Below are positions 10,752 through 22,403 of a stretch of DNA of 64,000 bases, piece by piece (within the stretch, counting starts at the first letter, position 1; every line of letters begins with the position of its first letter). The position numbers and the translations under genes were made by a program. The DNA is from Vanessa cardui (lineage: Eukaryota > Arthropoda > Insecta > Lepidoptera > Nymphalidae), in contig NC_061139.1 in assembly GCF_905220365.1 (NCBI RefSeq), positions 10,067,001-10,131,000 of the forward strand, read 5' to 3'. A model generated the notes under the pieces. The model saw only the letters and a list, made by a program, of their open reading frames with translations, was not told where the DNA came from and searched no databases.

Positions 10752-10925
10752 AATTATTCTTTACATAAATGCGCCCCAATCTTGAAAATTAAGAAGTTAT
10801 GTCCCTTGTGTTTGTGACACGGGCTCACTCACACTTCTAACGCAACCACAATACTATGCAATGCTGTCTAGCGGTAGAAAAAGTGGTGATTGGAAGGTAG
10901 ACAGACTTCCCAGAAGTAAATTGCT
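10752..10925 (-). mobile_element. Old S2 retroposon copy
   Basis: Reading the minus strand gives GTGAGTGAGCCCGTGT, ACACAAGGGACATAAC and GGGGCGCATTTATGTAAAG, a diverged version of the S2 family seen intact at 28009 and 52090. It abuts the A tail of the L3 fragment. Confidence 0.55.
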
Positions 10926-11627
10926 ATAATATTGTTTATAATGAACTTAAAGTTACAATATATGTTATGTTAATTGCTCTTAAAATTAACGACTCAATAC
11001 GCAGTAATATGAAGGTTTATTTATACGGAATTCCGAAACTGTCATGGCGCGTAATCTGAACAAAAGTGCACTTAAAGTAAGGACTCTTTCTCTTTCAGGA
11101 TCGTTTCGTTTTGAGGGTCCTTCACTACAGGAGTATTTACTATGTGTCTTTATATACGTACAGCCTTTAATTGATTTGTTATACTTTTCATTAGTCACAG
11201 AGTGTAACTCTGTTACTGTATTGAGTATATTTTTATTTTATTCTTGCTGGAAAAACCCTCTTACGTGTTTCCCCCCATTTGAAGTAGGGGGATGATACGT
11301 GGTACTCGATCGGGCCGAGTAGTCCAATGATGGGTAACAAGGGAACGCTTGCGCATGCTAACTTGTATTAATGATAACTTTATTGACCAGAATTATGTTT
11401 GTCTAAATGCTGGTCATCTTTTGCCAAACCAATTTCGTTTTTAACTGCTCTAGAAACTCCATTCTTATAGTCATATACATGGTTTCAGAGCGTACTCTGA
11501 TGTAATATTGATGGATTCAAATGATAAAATTTCAGGGAATTTCGAAACTTTTCCAATTTGTATTCCTTCGTCACTAAATAAGAGTTGAAATATTATAACG
11601 AATTAGGAGTTCTATTTAATAATAAAA
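10926..11627. other. Unannotated DNA
   Basis: About 0.7 kb, including a somewhat GC-richer patch at 11270-11355. The two overlapping 70-83-codon frames near 10990-11295 lie on opposite strands, share no recognisable domain and have no splice context. Confidence 0.45.
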
Positions 11628-11895
11628 CTTGGCACTTGGAACTTGCACGGCTGCAGATCGCGAGGTTCCAAGTTCAAGGCCGTGTCGAGGTATAAATAAG
11701 TCCAGTTGCAGTTGTTTCTGAGCACACTTGCTTAAGTTGTGTTTATAATTCATCTCGAGCTCGACCGTGAGGAGTCCTGGATGTGTTTAATTTAAACAAA
11801 ATTTTGTCACATGTGTATCCTCTTAGTTTGGAGTAGTATAGTTTAATGTGCTGGTAACCTTCTTTGAAAGGAGATTAGGTCTTTGCCAAGCTGGG
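11628..11895 (+). mobile_element. Diverged S1-related SINE
   Basis: The body matches S1 (GTGTTTATAATTCATCTCGA, then TGTTTAATTT and GTCACATGTGTATCC), but the tRNA-like head has drifted: AGGTTCCAAGTTCAAGG replaces box B. An ancient copy. Confidence 0.55.
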
Positions 11896-12160
11896 AGGAA
11901 ATTTATAGGTTACTTTTTATTCATATTATTAAACGTGCGCACTATAATGTCTGCGTTGGCTTCTTGAGATTGTCCGACGACGCCGGATTTCGGTCAAGTG
12001 GACATCTCCGAGTATCACGAGTGTGTACGAATGTGACGCCACCTTGCAACTCAATTATCGTCCACTCACGGAATTCTGCATAATTTGCATACGTATAAAC
12101 GAGGACCTCGCATTTAAATGGTAATTAAATTTATAGTTATTTTTTTTTTATTTAAAAAAA

Positions 12161-12313
12161 GAACATATATTATGGCATTGGCAGCCTGGCAAATGAGCCA
12201 CCTGATAGTCTCTATCCATAAACAATGCGCTAGTAATGTAAAAGCCTGGATGGTAGAAATCTGATGAGGCGGCAATATCTACCCAGACCTTGCAAAGAGC
12301 CCAACCAAGTAAT
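12161..12313 (-). mobile_element. Internally deleted S2 retroposon copy
   Basis: On the minus strand GGGCTCTTTGCAAGGTCTGG and CCTCATCAGATTTCTACC correspond to the S2 5' part. ACTATCAGGTGGCTCATTTG corresponds to its 3' part, with the middle deleted. Confidence 0.5.
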
Positions 12314-12511
12314 TATTTATTATATGATCATTATTCGTCATACACATATATCATACTAATAAAATTTTACTCAAACTGAGTATTGGTTTGAAGGCATTAT
12401 TTTTTAAATATGTGTTTGTGTACAAAAGATGAAATTTTTTTTAAAAAAACACAGCTTTATCCATAAATACTAAGTAAGCAATATCGAGAGGGTCTTGCTC
12501 TTTATTTTAAA

Positions 12512-12678
12512 CTAGCGATTCTTTATTCTATTTTCCATGTATTATGTACAAAAACGTTCTTCTAAAATCACTCTATCTATTAAAAAAAACCGCATCAAAA
12601 TCCGTTGCGTAATTTAAAATGATCTAAGCATAATAGGACAGACAGCGGTAAGCGACTTTGTTTTATACTATGTAATGA
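12512..12678 (-). mobile_element. Helitron-like H1, internally deleted
   Basis: The 5' terminus TCATTACATAGTATAAAACA (minus strand, from 12678) and the 3' terminus CGCTAG (at 12512) are both present, flanked by A and T on the element strand as expected of Helitron targets. The 167-bp length against about 250 bp elsewhere shows a deletion near the 3' end, where the usual GAAGCCGGGGCGGGT segment is missing. Confidence 0.7.
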
Positions 12679-13319
12679 TAATAATGTTGTTTTTGTATTT
12701 TTATCTGTAACGCATGTTCAATAAATAAATAACAAATGCTTATTCACTCATTTATAATGTTAAGAGCCCCTCGTTAGGGAAACAAATCTGAAACAGTTTA
12801 TTCTTACTTAACGCTTTACCTCCCTCATTAACGTTTAAGCTAAAGCGAGACAGGCCTATTTTTCACAGCTTACGCCTCATCCTTAGATTAAACTAACTAA
12901 TGAGCTAATGCCCCAAATTAAGTAACCGTTTAGTCTTTGTTAAATAAAAAAATTACATCCGTAAAAACATTATTTTATTTTATATGGGATCCGTATATTA
13001 TTTTAAGTAACACCATGGTAGTTATATTAACTTATAAAGAAGTATAATTAATATTTATGTTAGTAATATGCGCACACGCACGTAAAAAGAACTTATTCAA
13101 TACCATACAAGAAGTAGAACCGGCAATAAACTCAGTATTTACGATTTTCCAACATTTAAATTACAAAGTTAAGTATTATTTTCATACAAGTATAACGCTT
13201 CTATATTTAAATAAGATTTTTACTTTGACTTTGACTAACAAGCATGTTTAAATAATGTACCTTACATAAGTATTATACACGAAAAATACTTTAAATTTTC
13301 AAAAAAGCTGTTAACTTCA
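12679..13319. other. Mostly unannotated AT-rich DNA
   Basis: A weak match to an L1-family 3' end (TACAAGTATAACGCTTC, then TTTGACTTTGAC) is possible at 13120-13235. The 64-codon frame at 13057 overlaps it and is not taken as a gene. Confidence 0.4.
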
Positions 13320-13930
13320 ATGAAAGGAAATTTTAGTTCTTATTTAGTTTATAGTTAATATTCTAAGACCCTCACAGTATTATTTACACAGGTTATCTTA
13401 AGAAGCCCTCTCTGTAGTTCAGTATAAAGTTTATCGACCAATTTTGCTTTAAGTCTTTCCGATTTTCTTGAATTCTACCAGAATTAATATTAAGGTCAGT
13501 TTAGGTGTTCAACGCCTTTACTTGGCATCATCCAAATATCTTTTGGAACAGCTCTATAATCTGATAAAAAGAGAGAAAAAGCCAACTCCTCACGTCACAT
13601 CACGTCAGGTCAATAGTTTAAGCTTCGCGGTTAAACTGCGAAGCGGAGCTACATAAATATCCTTCTGCCCTTATCCTAATTTTACTTGGAGCCAGCATAT
13701 CTTATCCATACTTCTCTATCTGGCGTTATCTCACAAGTAACATGCCTCTCATCGCAGTAGTCGCTCGCGGTTTCTTTGTCATGTGTCAGGTAAAAAAAGT
13801 AGCCTATGTCCTTTTTTAATATTCAAGTTTGCTTCATACCAAATTTTATCAAAATCGGTTCAGCGGTTTAGTCGTGAAAGAACGACAGACAGACAGAGTT
13901 ATTTTCACATTTCTAATATTTACATATAGA
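13320..13930 (-). mobile_element. 611-bp Helitron-like composite repeat P
   Basis: The minus strand begins TCTATATGTAAATATTAG at 13930, flanked by A, runs through an H3-type 5' module (CGTTCTTTCACGACTAAACC) and continues into a longer body. Landmarks are a GCTTCGC hairpin near 13621-13647, CACGTCACATCACGTCAGG near 13591, and GTTCAGTATAAAGTTT. A second copy of the same length lies inverted at 61761-62716 once the miniature element inside it is removed. This copy therefore shows the empty target site of that insertion. Confidence 0.8.
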
Positions 13931-16008
13931 TTTGTTTTAATTTTTTTTTATTTAAAAGTCTCATTATCATAATATATTTGTATAATTAAATTAGCATAAT
14001 TACTTCAAACGCTGACTTCTTTGCTATAAAGCCGGTAGAGATGACGGATGACCTCGCCCTCCCCCACACTCCCCACTAAGCCACGTCGTCCACTCAGCTC
14101 AGCCCTTATCTATTGTTTGCGGAGTGCGTACTATTCGCTGTGTATGCACTTTGTACGGACAAAGCTAAAACACGAGGATATAATGGTTTTTGAAGGTTTT
14201 ACTATTTGATCTTTTATTTTAGCAGAATTTTTTTACAAATCAGTAATCACAAATAAATTATAGTAATTTTTGTGAGAATATAATACTTTTTCTGGAATTA
14301 TTATATACATTATTCAAGTAGGTTTTTACGAACACTTTTGAATTATTTATATTAATTATTATTGTTATTTTACAGAACAAGTTATCACTGGTTCGGAATG
14401 TAGAGTAACGCATCGGGTTTTAGGGTGTTTAAGTAAGACACTATGTATCATTTGATAAGGTAAAATAATAAAATAAAATTAATACTTGTAACTAAGCTAC
14501 AAGCAACTAGTACAGAAACTATGGATGCGATTTAGAAACTTAAAATAACAACTAATTTTAAGAGATTGTGAAATATCGAATGATTTTGAAGAGCGATTTA
14601 ACAGATCTTACTATAAAACGTATAAAATTTCGATTATACCTAATCGAAATTCTTCGAATTATTATTACTTTCTTAATTTTAAATTAAGTTTTTATACATA
14701 TTTAGACGGACAGTTAAATGTTGCCATTCCCTAGAACCGCAATTCGCGAGAAACCTTATAAACCAAGTTGTCATATTTCTTGTAAATGTTACATTGGCTC
14801 ACTCATCCTTTAAACCGTAACACAATTAATGTTTTACTCCTTGTCTTTATTTCATATATATATAGTTTCAACAGACTAGAAAACGTGTCTACTAATAATA
14901 AAAGTCACCTTCACCCATAGACTAGATAGAAGTATAAAGCAACTTCTACACTAATGTGCCTACTATGAGATCCAAGATGTATTCTGTTTATTATTAATGT
15001 GAAACATAATATATTGGGCCCTGGGGGAAGATCGATACGAAAACCATGACGGAAGACATCATGACTCTTGTGATCTCGACCGCTCTCTGCCCCCTCGTGG
15101 GTTCGTACACCCACTTTTTGTATATATATTTCTTATAATAAGAAAAATGTGTTTATATAAGAAAACTCTGTCCTCTATGGATCACTTTTATAATAATTTC
15201 GCCAAGTTTACACGATTCTATTGCTCAATATTAGTTGGACGAATAGTTACTACTGCTGATGTCACTTTGTCAGTATTCTATATTTGAAGCTGGTAACATT
15301 AACATTGACATATACTCGACATTGCATGTCATTGCGGGTAGATAGCGGTGATTTATTAATTATTCATTATCAGGGCGTTATATATCATGGCATACGATAT
15401 ATTTTAGTAGCGGTTACGTTCTTAATTTAAAAATATTTTTTTATTTTATGTTACGAGTAAATTCATAGGAATTATAACGGATTATACTTTAAAGTACATC
15501 TGTTCTTTTTTTCTAAACCTTTTTTACAATTATATAAAATTTTATTAAAAATAACATTTTGATAGGTTTTTAAAATAAGAATGTAAAACACGCTCATTGC
15601 TAAATGTCATTCTTCCAAAAAAAATTAAAATAAGAACAGAGTATAGTAAAGTACTGTAACGTTATAGATTATAAAAATAAATTGAATAAACAAAATAAAC
15701 CCCACACATATACATGGTCACTGTAATACCACGCTATTACAGTGCAGTTTTAATACCTATCGTGTATAGAAAAGCCTAGATACCAACTGCAACGTAGTCG
15801 TTAAGCCACACAAAGCCCATGCAGACATAATAGCGGTCGCCTCTGATTTTACCTTGTTCAGCTTTCTGCTGGTTTAATATTTTGCAACAGATGCTTTTTT
15901 GACAAATTATTCGGATAGAGAAACCTCATGCTTTATAACCCGCGAAAACTAATTGGCTTGAGACTAAAATATTGTTTTCTGACCAGTTCAAAAAGTTTTT
16001 ATGTGAGA
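13931..16008. other. Long stretch without recognised repeats
   Basis: About 2 kb of mostly AT-rich DNA. Exceptions are the GC-rich island at 14020-14175, a likely S2 scrap at 14775-14832 (minus strand; TTACATTGGCTCACTCATCC) and a perfect hairpin at 15719-15744 (CACTGTAATA pairing with TATTACAGTG). The minus-strand frame at 14911-15114 has no recognisable domain. Confidence 0.5.
15719..15744. repeat. Perfect 10-bp inverted repeat
   Basis: CACTGTAATA and TATTACAGTG around the loop CCACGC, outside any recognised element. Confidence 0.85.
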
Positions 16009-16241
16009 CTAGCGACTCGCCCCGGCTTCACACAGGTGCAATAATATGACATCACAGTAGAACCTTCTAAAATTTTCAATGTTTCTTTACAAATTTTTCC
16101 AAGTATTTTATATAAAAACCTTCTCGAATCACTCAATATATTAAAAAAAACCACATCAAAAACCTTTGCATTGTTTTAAAGATTTAAGCATACATAATCA
16201 TAGGAACAGAAAAGGCGACTTTGTTTTATATTATGTAATGA
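16009..16241 (-). mobile_element. Helitron-like H1 copy
   Basis: On the minus strand TCATTACATAATATAAAACA begins at 16241, preceded by A. The copy ends with GCCGGGGCGAGTCGCTAG at 16009, followed by T. The diagnostic AACAAAGTCGC and GATGTGGTTTTTTTTAA segments are present with modest divergence. Confidence 0.8.
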
Positions 16242-16628
16242 TGAAACTGAACTTAAAATGCGTTTAAAGTCTGTATAATAAATATTTAAAGTACAAAAGT
16301 ATGCAACCTTATGTTTAGACAGACGTATCTGTACAGATGCAATGAGAAGAAAAAAATGAAGAAAAAAAGTCGCGAAATTGCTTGGAAACACGCGGGGTGT
16401 CGCCACTAACATATTACTTAAAGCGCACACAATATAATGAGCAAATAAACCATTTTGTATCTGTGGTTGTGAGTTGTACTTTAAAATAAATAAGTAACTT
16501 TTACTTAATCTTAATATATAATTTTACATTTTTTTTACAATTGGATAATCTCATAATTAAAAAAGATGTTACTCAAAGGCGTTACTAATTTAACTAATAA
16601 GTGAAATTAAAATGAGTGTGATTTGATA
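16242..16628. other. Unannotated DNA
   Basis: Nothing recognised. The 84-codon minus frame spanning 16176-16430 starts outside and ends inside the H1 copy. Confidence 0.45.
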
Positions 16629-16772
16629 AAAAGTAATAAAAATAATTGCGTATTCAAAATATTTTTTAGAGTCCTCCTAAGTAAAATGAAATGAAAAACA
16701 TTAAACGACTTAAAATACGATTTACAATTTTAAAACGAGGTTACAATTATTGTTTTATTTGATGCCGGCGTC
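16629..16772 (+). repeat. Partial copy of the 39.85-kb F-type repeat
   Basis: AAAAGTAATAAAAATAATTG, GCGTATTCAA, TTTTTTAGAGTCCTCC and GGCGTCAGCCAC match 39895-40045 almost collinearly. The left terminus is missing. Confidence 0.65.
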
Positions 16773-17817
16773 AGCCACGGGCATGCGCCTCAATCAAAAG
16801 ACAGAAACGATACGAGTCCCTTGATTGACCGTATATTATCGTATAAAACCAAGCAAAGAGCTAAACCGGAACCAATTCCGGTTACCGTTAGTGTGATTTA
16901 CGCGAGCAGCTGCCACCTAAGTAACTCTGAAGTTACTTGTAAAACCTTAGATGTCAGCCACGTCAGTCGCGATCGTAACTTAACACGGAGAAAATTTAAT
17001 TTAAATTACCTATTTAACACGTGCAATTAAATACGTTAATTCAAATAACAACAACCAGTTTAGAATATTATCAAATAAGACTTTCGTTTCGTTTTGTAAA
17101 ATTACATTTATCTGGTTTATTTTATATTCAAGAAGTTTCCGCCCAAAAAGGTTTTACTTCGAAGAAATTCAGATTAACATACTGAAGAAATGTTACCATC
17201 GCTATTATAATTAAAAAACAATAAAGAACGATTTCCATGTCTCTTGTCTGAAATAACAAGTAAGATTCGTTATTTCAATAGTTTTACAAACGGTTGATTA
17301 ATTGACCTAAATCAATAAAGATTGTGAAATTGTCTTTGGAAACACTGTTACTTGAAATTCCGATTTCAATTACAATACTTTTGAAATTTTAAATCTAGAA
17401 GTAAATTATTTAGATAAGGTGTAATGAACAAGCAACAAACATTTCGATAGAATTATTATCTAAATTAAATACATGTACACATAAATAAATTAAAGTGTAT
17501 ATGATCAAAAAAGGTCAATCTAAAAAAGTACGTACCTAGTAGACCTATTTTACTATGCCATATATATTAAAAAAATAAACATATAATTTAAATTATTGGC
17601 ATTCATACGAACCGGCTTACGTAATAGAAAAGAGTTGGCACCTCAAATCGCAGTGGATTTTCAGTGTCCCACTTTTAAAGATGCCTTCCGGCTTCAAATT
17701 CAGTCGAGGGCCATACAACTGCACAAGTGGATTGAAGACTGCACTTAATTTTAAATCGAACTGGCGATTTATTTTATGTTAAAAATAATAAATATAAGGT
17801 AAGGTATAGTCTTTCAC
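16773..17817. other. Unannotated DNA
   Basis: About 1 kb. A less AT-rich patch lies at 17605-17765. The 69-codon frame at 16821 has no recognisable domain. Confidence 0.45.
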
Positions 17818-17825
17818 ATGTACAT

Positions 17826-18365
17826 CAGTGTTGGGCGAATTTTAATTGCAGGAACAATTAAAGATTAACAATTAAAAATACTGCTGTATAATATAAAGAC
17901 TTGAACGAAGACGACGACTTGAAATGTTTTTGTTTTACACCTACGCTGCAGAAATATTTATCAATGCAACTTTATATTATATTATATTATATAAAAATAA
18001 AAACTTTCTTTCTGTGGAAAGAGAGATTTAGAAAAAATAAGCTTAATACTTAGAGCCTTTGACCACATTTTTAATCGTCTGAAGTCTAATACTTATAGCT
18101 TAATTTTCCTAAATCTTTACTAATGTCATTTCGATATGTAAAGTTAATTGTTAGTTTTAATTGTTTTATAAAACAACTAAAAAAGTTAATTGCAATTATT
18201 TTAATTGTAAGCTGCAATTGACATACGTTAATCAAATTAATTTAATTGCAAGGTGCAATTGAAAGTGTAATTGCGATTAATTTAATTGTAATTAATTTAA
18301 TTGCAATTACTTTTTTAGTCAATTAATAAAATAATTGACAATTGCTTGATTAATGCCCAACACTG
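17826..18365. mobile_element. hAT-type miniature element, perfect TSD
   Basis: A 540-bp non-coding element with an 11-bp perfect terminal inverted repeat, CAGTGTTGGGC (17826-17836 and 18355-18365). It is flanked by a perfect 8-bp target duplication, ATGTACAT, at 17818-17825 and 18366-18373. The duplication is itself palindromic, so the inverted repeat appears to be 19 bp unless the boundary is recognised. The right half (18130-18330) is packed with TTAATTGCAATT-type motifs in both orientations, like hAT subterminal transposase-binding repeats. Confidence 0.92.
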
Positions 18366-18437
18366 ATGTACATACTACACGCTTGGGCACAGAAGTTCTT
18401 TCCACTTGAGGCTTGATCCCTCAAGGAGGAGGATACA

Positions 18438-18465
18438 CATGTGTCAGGTATTCATCTGACACATG
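18438..18465. repeat. Perfect 10-bp inverted repeat
   Basis: CATGTGTCAG and CTGACACATG around an 8-nt loop, just upstream of the piggyBac element. Confidence 0.85.
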
Positions 18466-18540
18466 ACATCTCGTCTTCCTAATAATGATTTGTTCCAAAA
18501 TCAAAAATGATGTAAGTCCTTTTTTCCCTGATTTAATTAA

Positions 18541-19857
18541 CCCTTCGGGTGCCTGGTGGGTAAAACTTACATGGCGTGCCTGGTGGGTCTGTGGGACCCG
18601 GTAACAAAATGCTTGTTTTTTACTTATTTTATTAGTCAGAACATCAAATAATGTGTTTATATTTATTTTAGAGCTCTTTAGTGATATGAATTAAAAATAA
18701 AATGAAACTAAAGTTCTTCTACAAAGTCACATTAAAAAAAATAAAAAGACTCTAATTTTACGTAATAAAAATAAACACTTATGTTTAAATCAATAATATT
18801 AAACTTTTTAATTGTGATCAACAATCAGACTTCACATTAATTTAAGGCACTAATTAATCAACTTACAAACTATTATATTTTGATCTAAAAGTAACAAAGG
18901 TATTGCTTATAACTAGTCAGTATTTATGTGAAATTTTCGCAAACGAAAATTGCGTGTTCCAAGCAAATATGACTTGTGCAAGAGACACTGATGTATTTAG
19001 ACTTGAGATCTTTTTGGCTAGGACATACATAACAACACATTTTTCTACCAGCATCATGTCTTTTGGGTGGTGGCTCTGAGGGTTCCCCTAAATGAGAGCT
19101 GATTCTCTTACGTAAAGTATTTGTAAGATTTTGTTTCTTTCAACTATTATGTCGTTTATTCTGATGTGGAGCAGTCAATACCATGCCCATTTTTTATAAA
19201 TTTCCTTCTAGTTGTAATTGTATCTGAATTGTTTAACATATTACTAACTTTTGCGTTTATGCCAGTAGTGTTGAGAATCCAGAAATAATAATGAAGAGCT
19301 TTATATATTGATCTGTGACCAAAGTTACATAATGGCTGGGATATATAAATCACTTTCATTTGGTTGTGTATATGATATCACTGTTATTTGGTTCGTTATA
19401 AACTTTTACTTCTTCCTTGTCATCATCAGAATCATGTGTCTGACTCACATTCACTCTCATCAAAAATTACATCCTCATCTTCATTTTCTTCAAAATTTCT
19501 CTCTAAAGCTTGGCGAATTTCATCATTTATTAATCGCCCAGCCATTATAACTGTATTCATATTTTTTCCACAAATAATTTACCACCCAATATAAATTAAA
19601 GAGCCAAAACAAAAATAATAGCTTAAAGATTAAAAGTTACGCCGCGTGCTTGGTCGGGTCCCTGAGACCCAAGCGCACATAAAATGCGTGTTGTTCGGAT
19701 GGGTGTACATTGCGGACAGCGGGAGAGTAGTCAAAATAGCCATTAGTTTGTATCGCGAAGCTACTCAGGAGTGTAGCGGGTTTGCTCCAAAAATTTAAAA
19801 GTTATCGTTGATTTTTTGAAGTGACGGGTCTGTCAGACCCACCAGGCACCCGAAGGG
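18541..19857 (-). mobile_element. piggyBac-like element with internal deletion
   Basis: The element is 1317 bp, flanked by TTAA at 18537-18540 and 19858-19861, the obligate piggyBac target. Perfect 21-bp terminal inverted repeats lie at 18541-18561 and 19837-19857, beginning CCCTTCGGGTGCC. Just inside both ends are further GGGTCT/AGACCC inverted motifs. Orientation follows the transposase remnant on the minus strand. A full-length piggyBac is about 2.4 kb or more, so roughly half is missing. Confidence 0.93.
18924..19545 (-). pseudogene. piggyBac transposase remnant, core deleted
   Basis: The ATG at 19545 opens MAGRLINDEIRQALERNFEE followed by an acidic run (ENEDEDVIFDESE), the typical piggyBac N-terminus, stopping at a TGA near 19432 after which the frame shifts. 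The DDD catalytic region is absent. The sequence resumes around 19310 with SIYKALHYYFWILNTTGINA and RRKFIKN, from the end of the RNase H-like and insertion region. After a second frameshift near 19170 and one TGA it ends in a cysteine-rich finger (CCYVCPSQKD, CTSHICLEHA, VCENF), stop at 18924-18926. It cannot be catalytic. Retention of N-terminal and zinc-binding parts suggests an internal deletion during transposition. Confidence 0.88.
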
Positions 19858-19861
19858 TTAA

Positions 19862-21766
19862 AGCACATAATCATCGTCTATGATTTTCACGGTATAAAAA
19901 TAAAAATGTCAGAAAAATTAATTCGCTTTTTTTTGGGTTACTGTATGTAGATTAGGGCCTTATTAATTCATCAGCTCCATTTCATTACTGGTTCGGTATG
20001 AGCTTTTGTAGCACAACAAAAGATTCGTTCGCTAAATTACTTAATAATGTATATCTTGAATAACAAATTTAGATTCGCTGGTCGAATAAATCATTTGTCA
20101 TTTCGACGTGACGTTCTCAACGTAGCACTTTTACAGACGAATTATTTAAATACTATACTGATGTAATCTTCCAGATTTGTTCATTTCATGAATATCATTC
20201 AATAGCTTCAAACCTGTTCAAATAGGCGAAGGCTTTGGCCCAGTAATGGGATTTTTACAGAATGTTACTTTTACTTTTTTCCCGCTTTTGACATATCCAG
20301 TCTGATCTAGTTTCCAGGCGTATCTATAATAGGTTCTTATACTGAGGATTTGGAGCGGTGAGATACCTACATATACAATCAAGCGTTCTGAAAATGGTTA
20401 TTTTGGTTCAAATACGACAAAATCGACACCAAAATCAGCACGAAAGTTACGTAAAAATAACGATAACAAAACTACTATCTATCTTTTAATATTTTAATAA
20501 TCTCTAAAATTATCTTTAAAAAAAAAAACAAAAGATACAAAATAATTAATTTATAATATTAACTGAAAAATTATATTAATTAAAAAAGCGTTGCTAATCA
20601 TCCGTTATGTTCCATGTTTGAACATTATTTTTCCTGTATTAAAAAAGATACGATTATTAAATAAGCTTACGTAATGCCGTCATAAAGGATAATCCCAGTT
20701 CAAGGAAGTAATGTTAAACATTTATGACAGAATTAAACACTGCGGGACAATCTAATTACCTTAAACGAAGATAGCACGCGAATAATGGTGATCTCGCTAT
20801 TTAAATTCGTGCTAAGGGATTCAATACAACGAATTGAATATAAAGATATATTTATCTTTTTATTTTATTAATCAAAAATCAATTAAATACAATTTATAAA
20901 AACTGTTACTCACATTTCAAAAAATCCTGGTCACGTTTAAGAATAATAAAGCGAATCTTGTGAGAGTAATTTGGAATAAGTACTACCTATATATCCAAAA
21001 ATACTTAATTTCTTTTTAGTCACTAGGTGTGGGATAACCTTAGAATTTGTAATATAATCAATATAATAATTTAAAAAAACAACCACATATTTGACTTTGC
21101 GTAATACAGCAATAAATAAAATAATAATGTAAGCAGAGTAGTGCAGTGCAAATAAATTTATGCGTTATATGGATTAATAATAAAATCATATCATAAGTTA
21201 CAATGATCGTTTAATCCTTAATAATATCCTTGCACTACCCAAACGCAGATACGTGATAAATATTGCCTTTGTTTTTTAATTTTCAACGGACGTATATATC
21301 GTTCGATATTATAAGGAAAACATTATCTGTACCGAGTAATAATAAAAGGACATAAATTAAGATAAAACTATAGATTGTTAATTTCAAATATAGAATAATG
21401 AATTACTAAAATGAAACTAGTAAAGATCAAAAAAACTATAATTCGATTTTTAAAATATCGAAGATTTTTTTTTTTTTTGAAAAATGAATTACTAATTTTA
21501 TAACTTACAAATGACAGCCACGTCAAAACAGAAAGTGAATTTAATTTTGTATATTTTTTATCTGTGACAATAGGGCTAAGATTATTACGTCAATGTCGCA
21601 TCTTTGATAAATTTGTTAATACATTAACTGTCAAAATGTTAATCAACTTGAAAGAGTAGTAAAATTTTTTTTTTTTTTTTAAATTTGAAATTCACTTAAT
21701 GAAAGCTTATGATTAAAAGTCAATCTTTAAAATGATATATTAGATAATTGTATATCATCATTACCC
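19862..21766. other. Mostly unannotated AT-rich DNA
   Basis: About 1.9 kb. A short S1 3' end lies at 20195-20280 (plus strand; TTGGCCCAGTAATGGG, then a TTACTTTTACTTT tail). Long T tracts occur at about 21466-21479 and 21665-21680. No coding signal. Confidence 0.5.
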
Positions 21767-22031
21767 TCATTCCATAGTATAAAACCAAGTCGCTTAACGC
21801 TGTCTGTCCCAATGTATGCCTAGATCTTTAAAATTACACAACAGATTTTGATGCGGTTTTTTCTAATAGATAAAGTGATTCGAGAGGAAGGCTTTTGTAT
21901 ATGATACATGCACAATGTAGTAGAAAAAACACTCATAATTTTAGTTTTTAGAGTGATATCGTAAATAAACAAATTCTGTAGTATATTTAGTATCAGCATT
22001 GCACCCGCGCGTAGCCTGTGCGGATCGCTAG
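21767..22031 (+). mobile_element. Helitron-like H1 copy
   Basis: It begins TCATTCCATAGTATAAAACC and ends GTGCGGATCGCTAG followed by T. Core motifs CTAGATCTTTAAAATTAC and GATTTTGATGCGGTTTTTTC are preserved. Its 265-bp length is close to the other full copies. Confidence 0.8.
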
Positions 22032-22403
22032 TTTTCTGGATAAATACATGTATTAACGAGTATTATGCTGTGAAATGATTATTTTATCTCCATATTCAAT
22101 GATTTACATAATAATAAAGTATTTGTTCTCTTGTCTATTTATTCCCAAGGTTTATTAAAAAGCAACAAAACACATAGCGAATGAAATAACAATGATTTAT
22201 ATTTATGCAGAGATATGTCAAGCTATTGTTATTGTAAAAACTATAAAAATAACAGTTTTTTTACGAGTCAAGAGATAAAATTGTTTCTATTAAAGTGTGC
22301 GAGTCTAGTCGTAATTCATGTTTCTATTCAATTAGGTGGTGTCTACTTTGTGAGGAAACCTACCTGCCTATCTGTCAGATGAAGAAAGATACACGAATGA
22401 CAA
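22032..22403. other. Unannotated AT-rich DNA
   Basis: No recognised repeat or gene. Confidence 0.45.
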
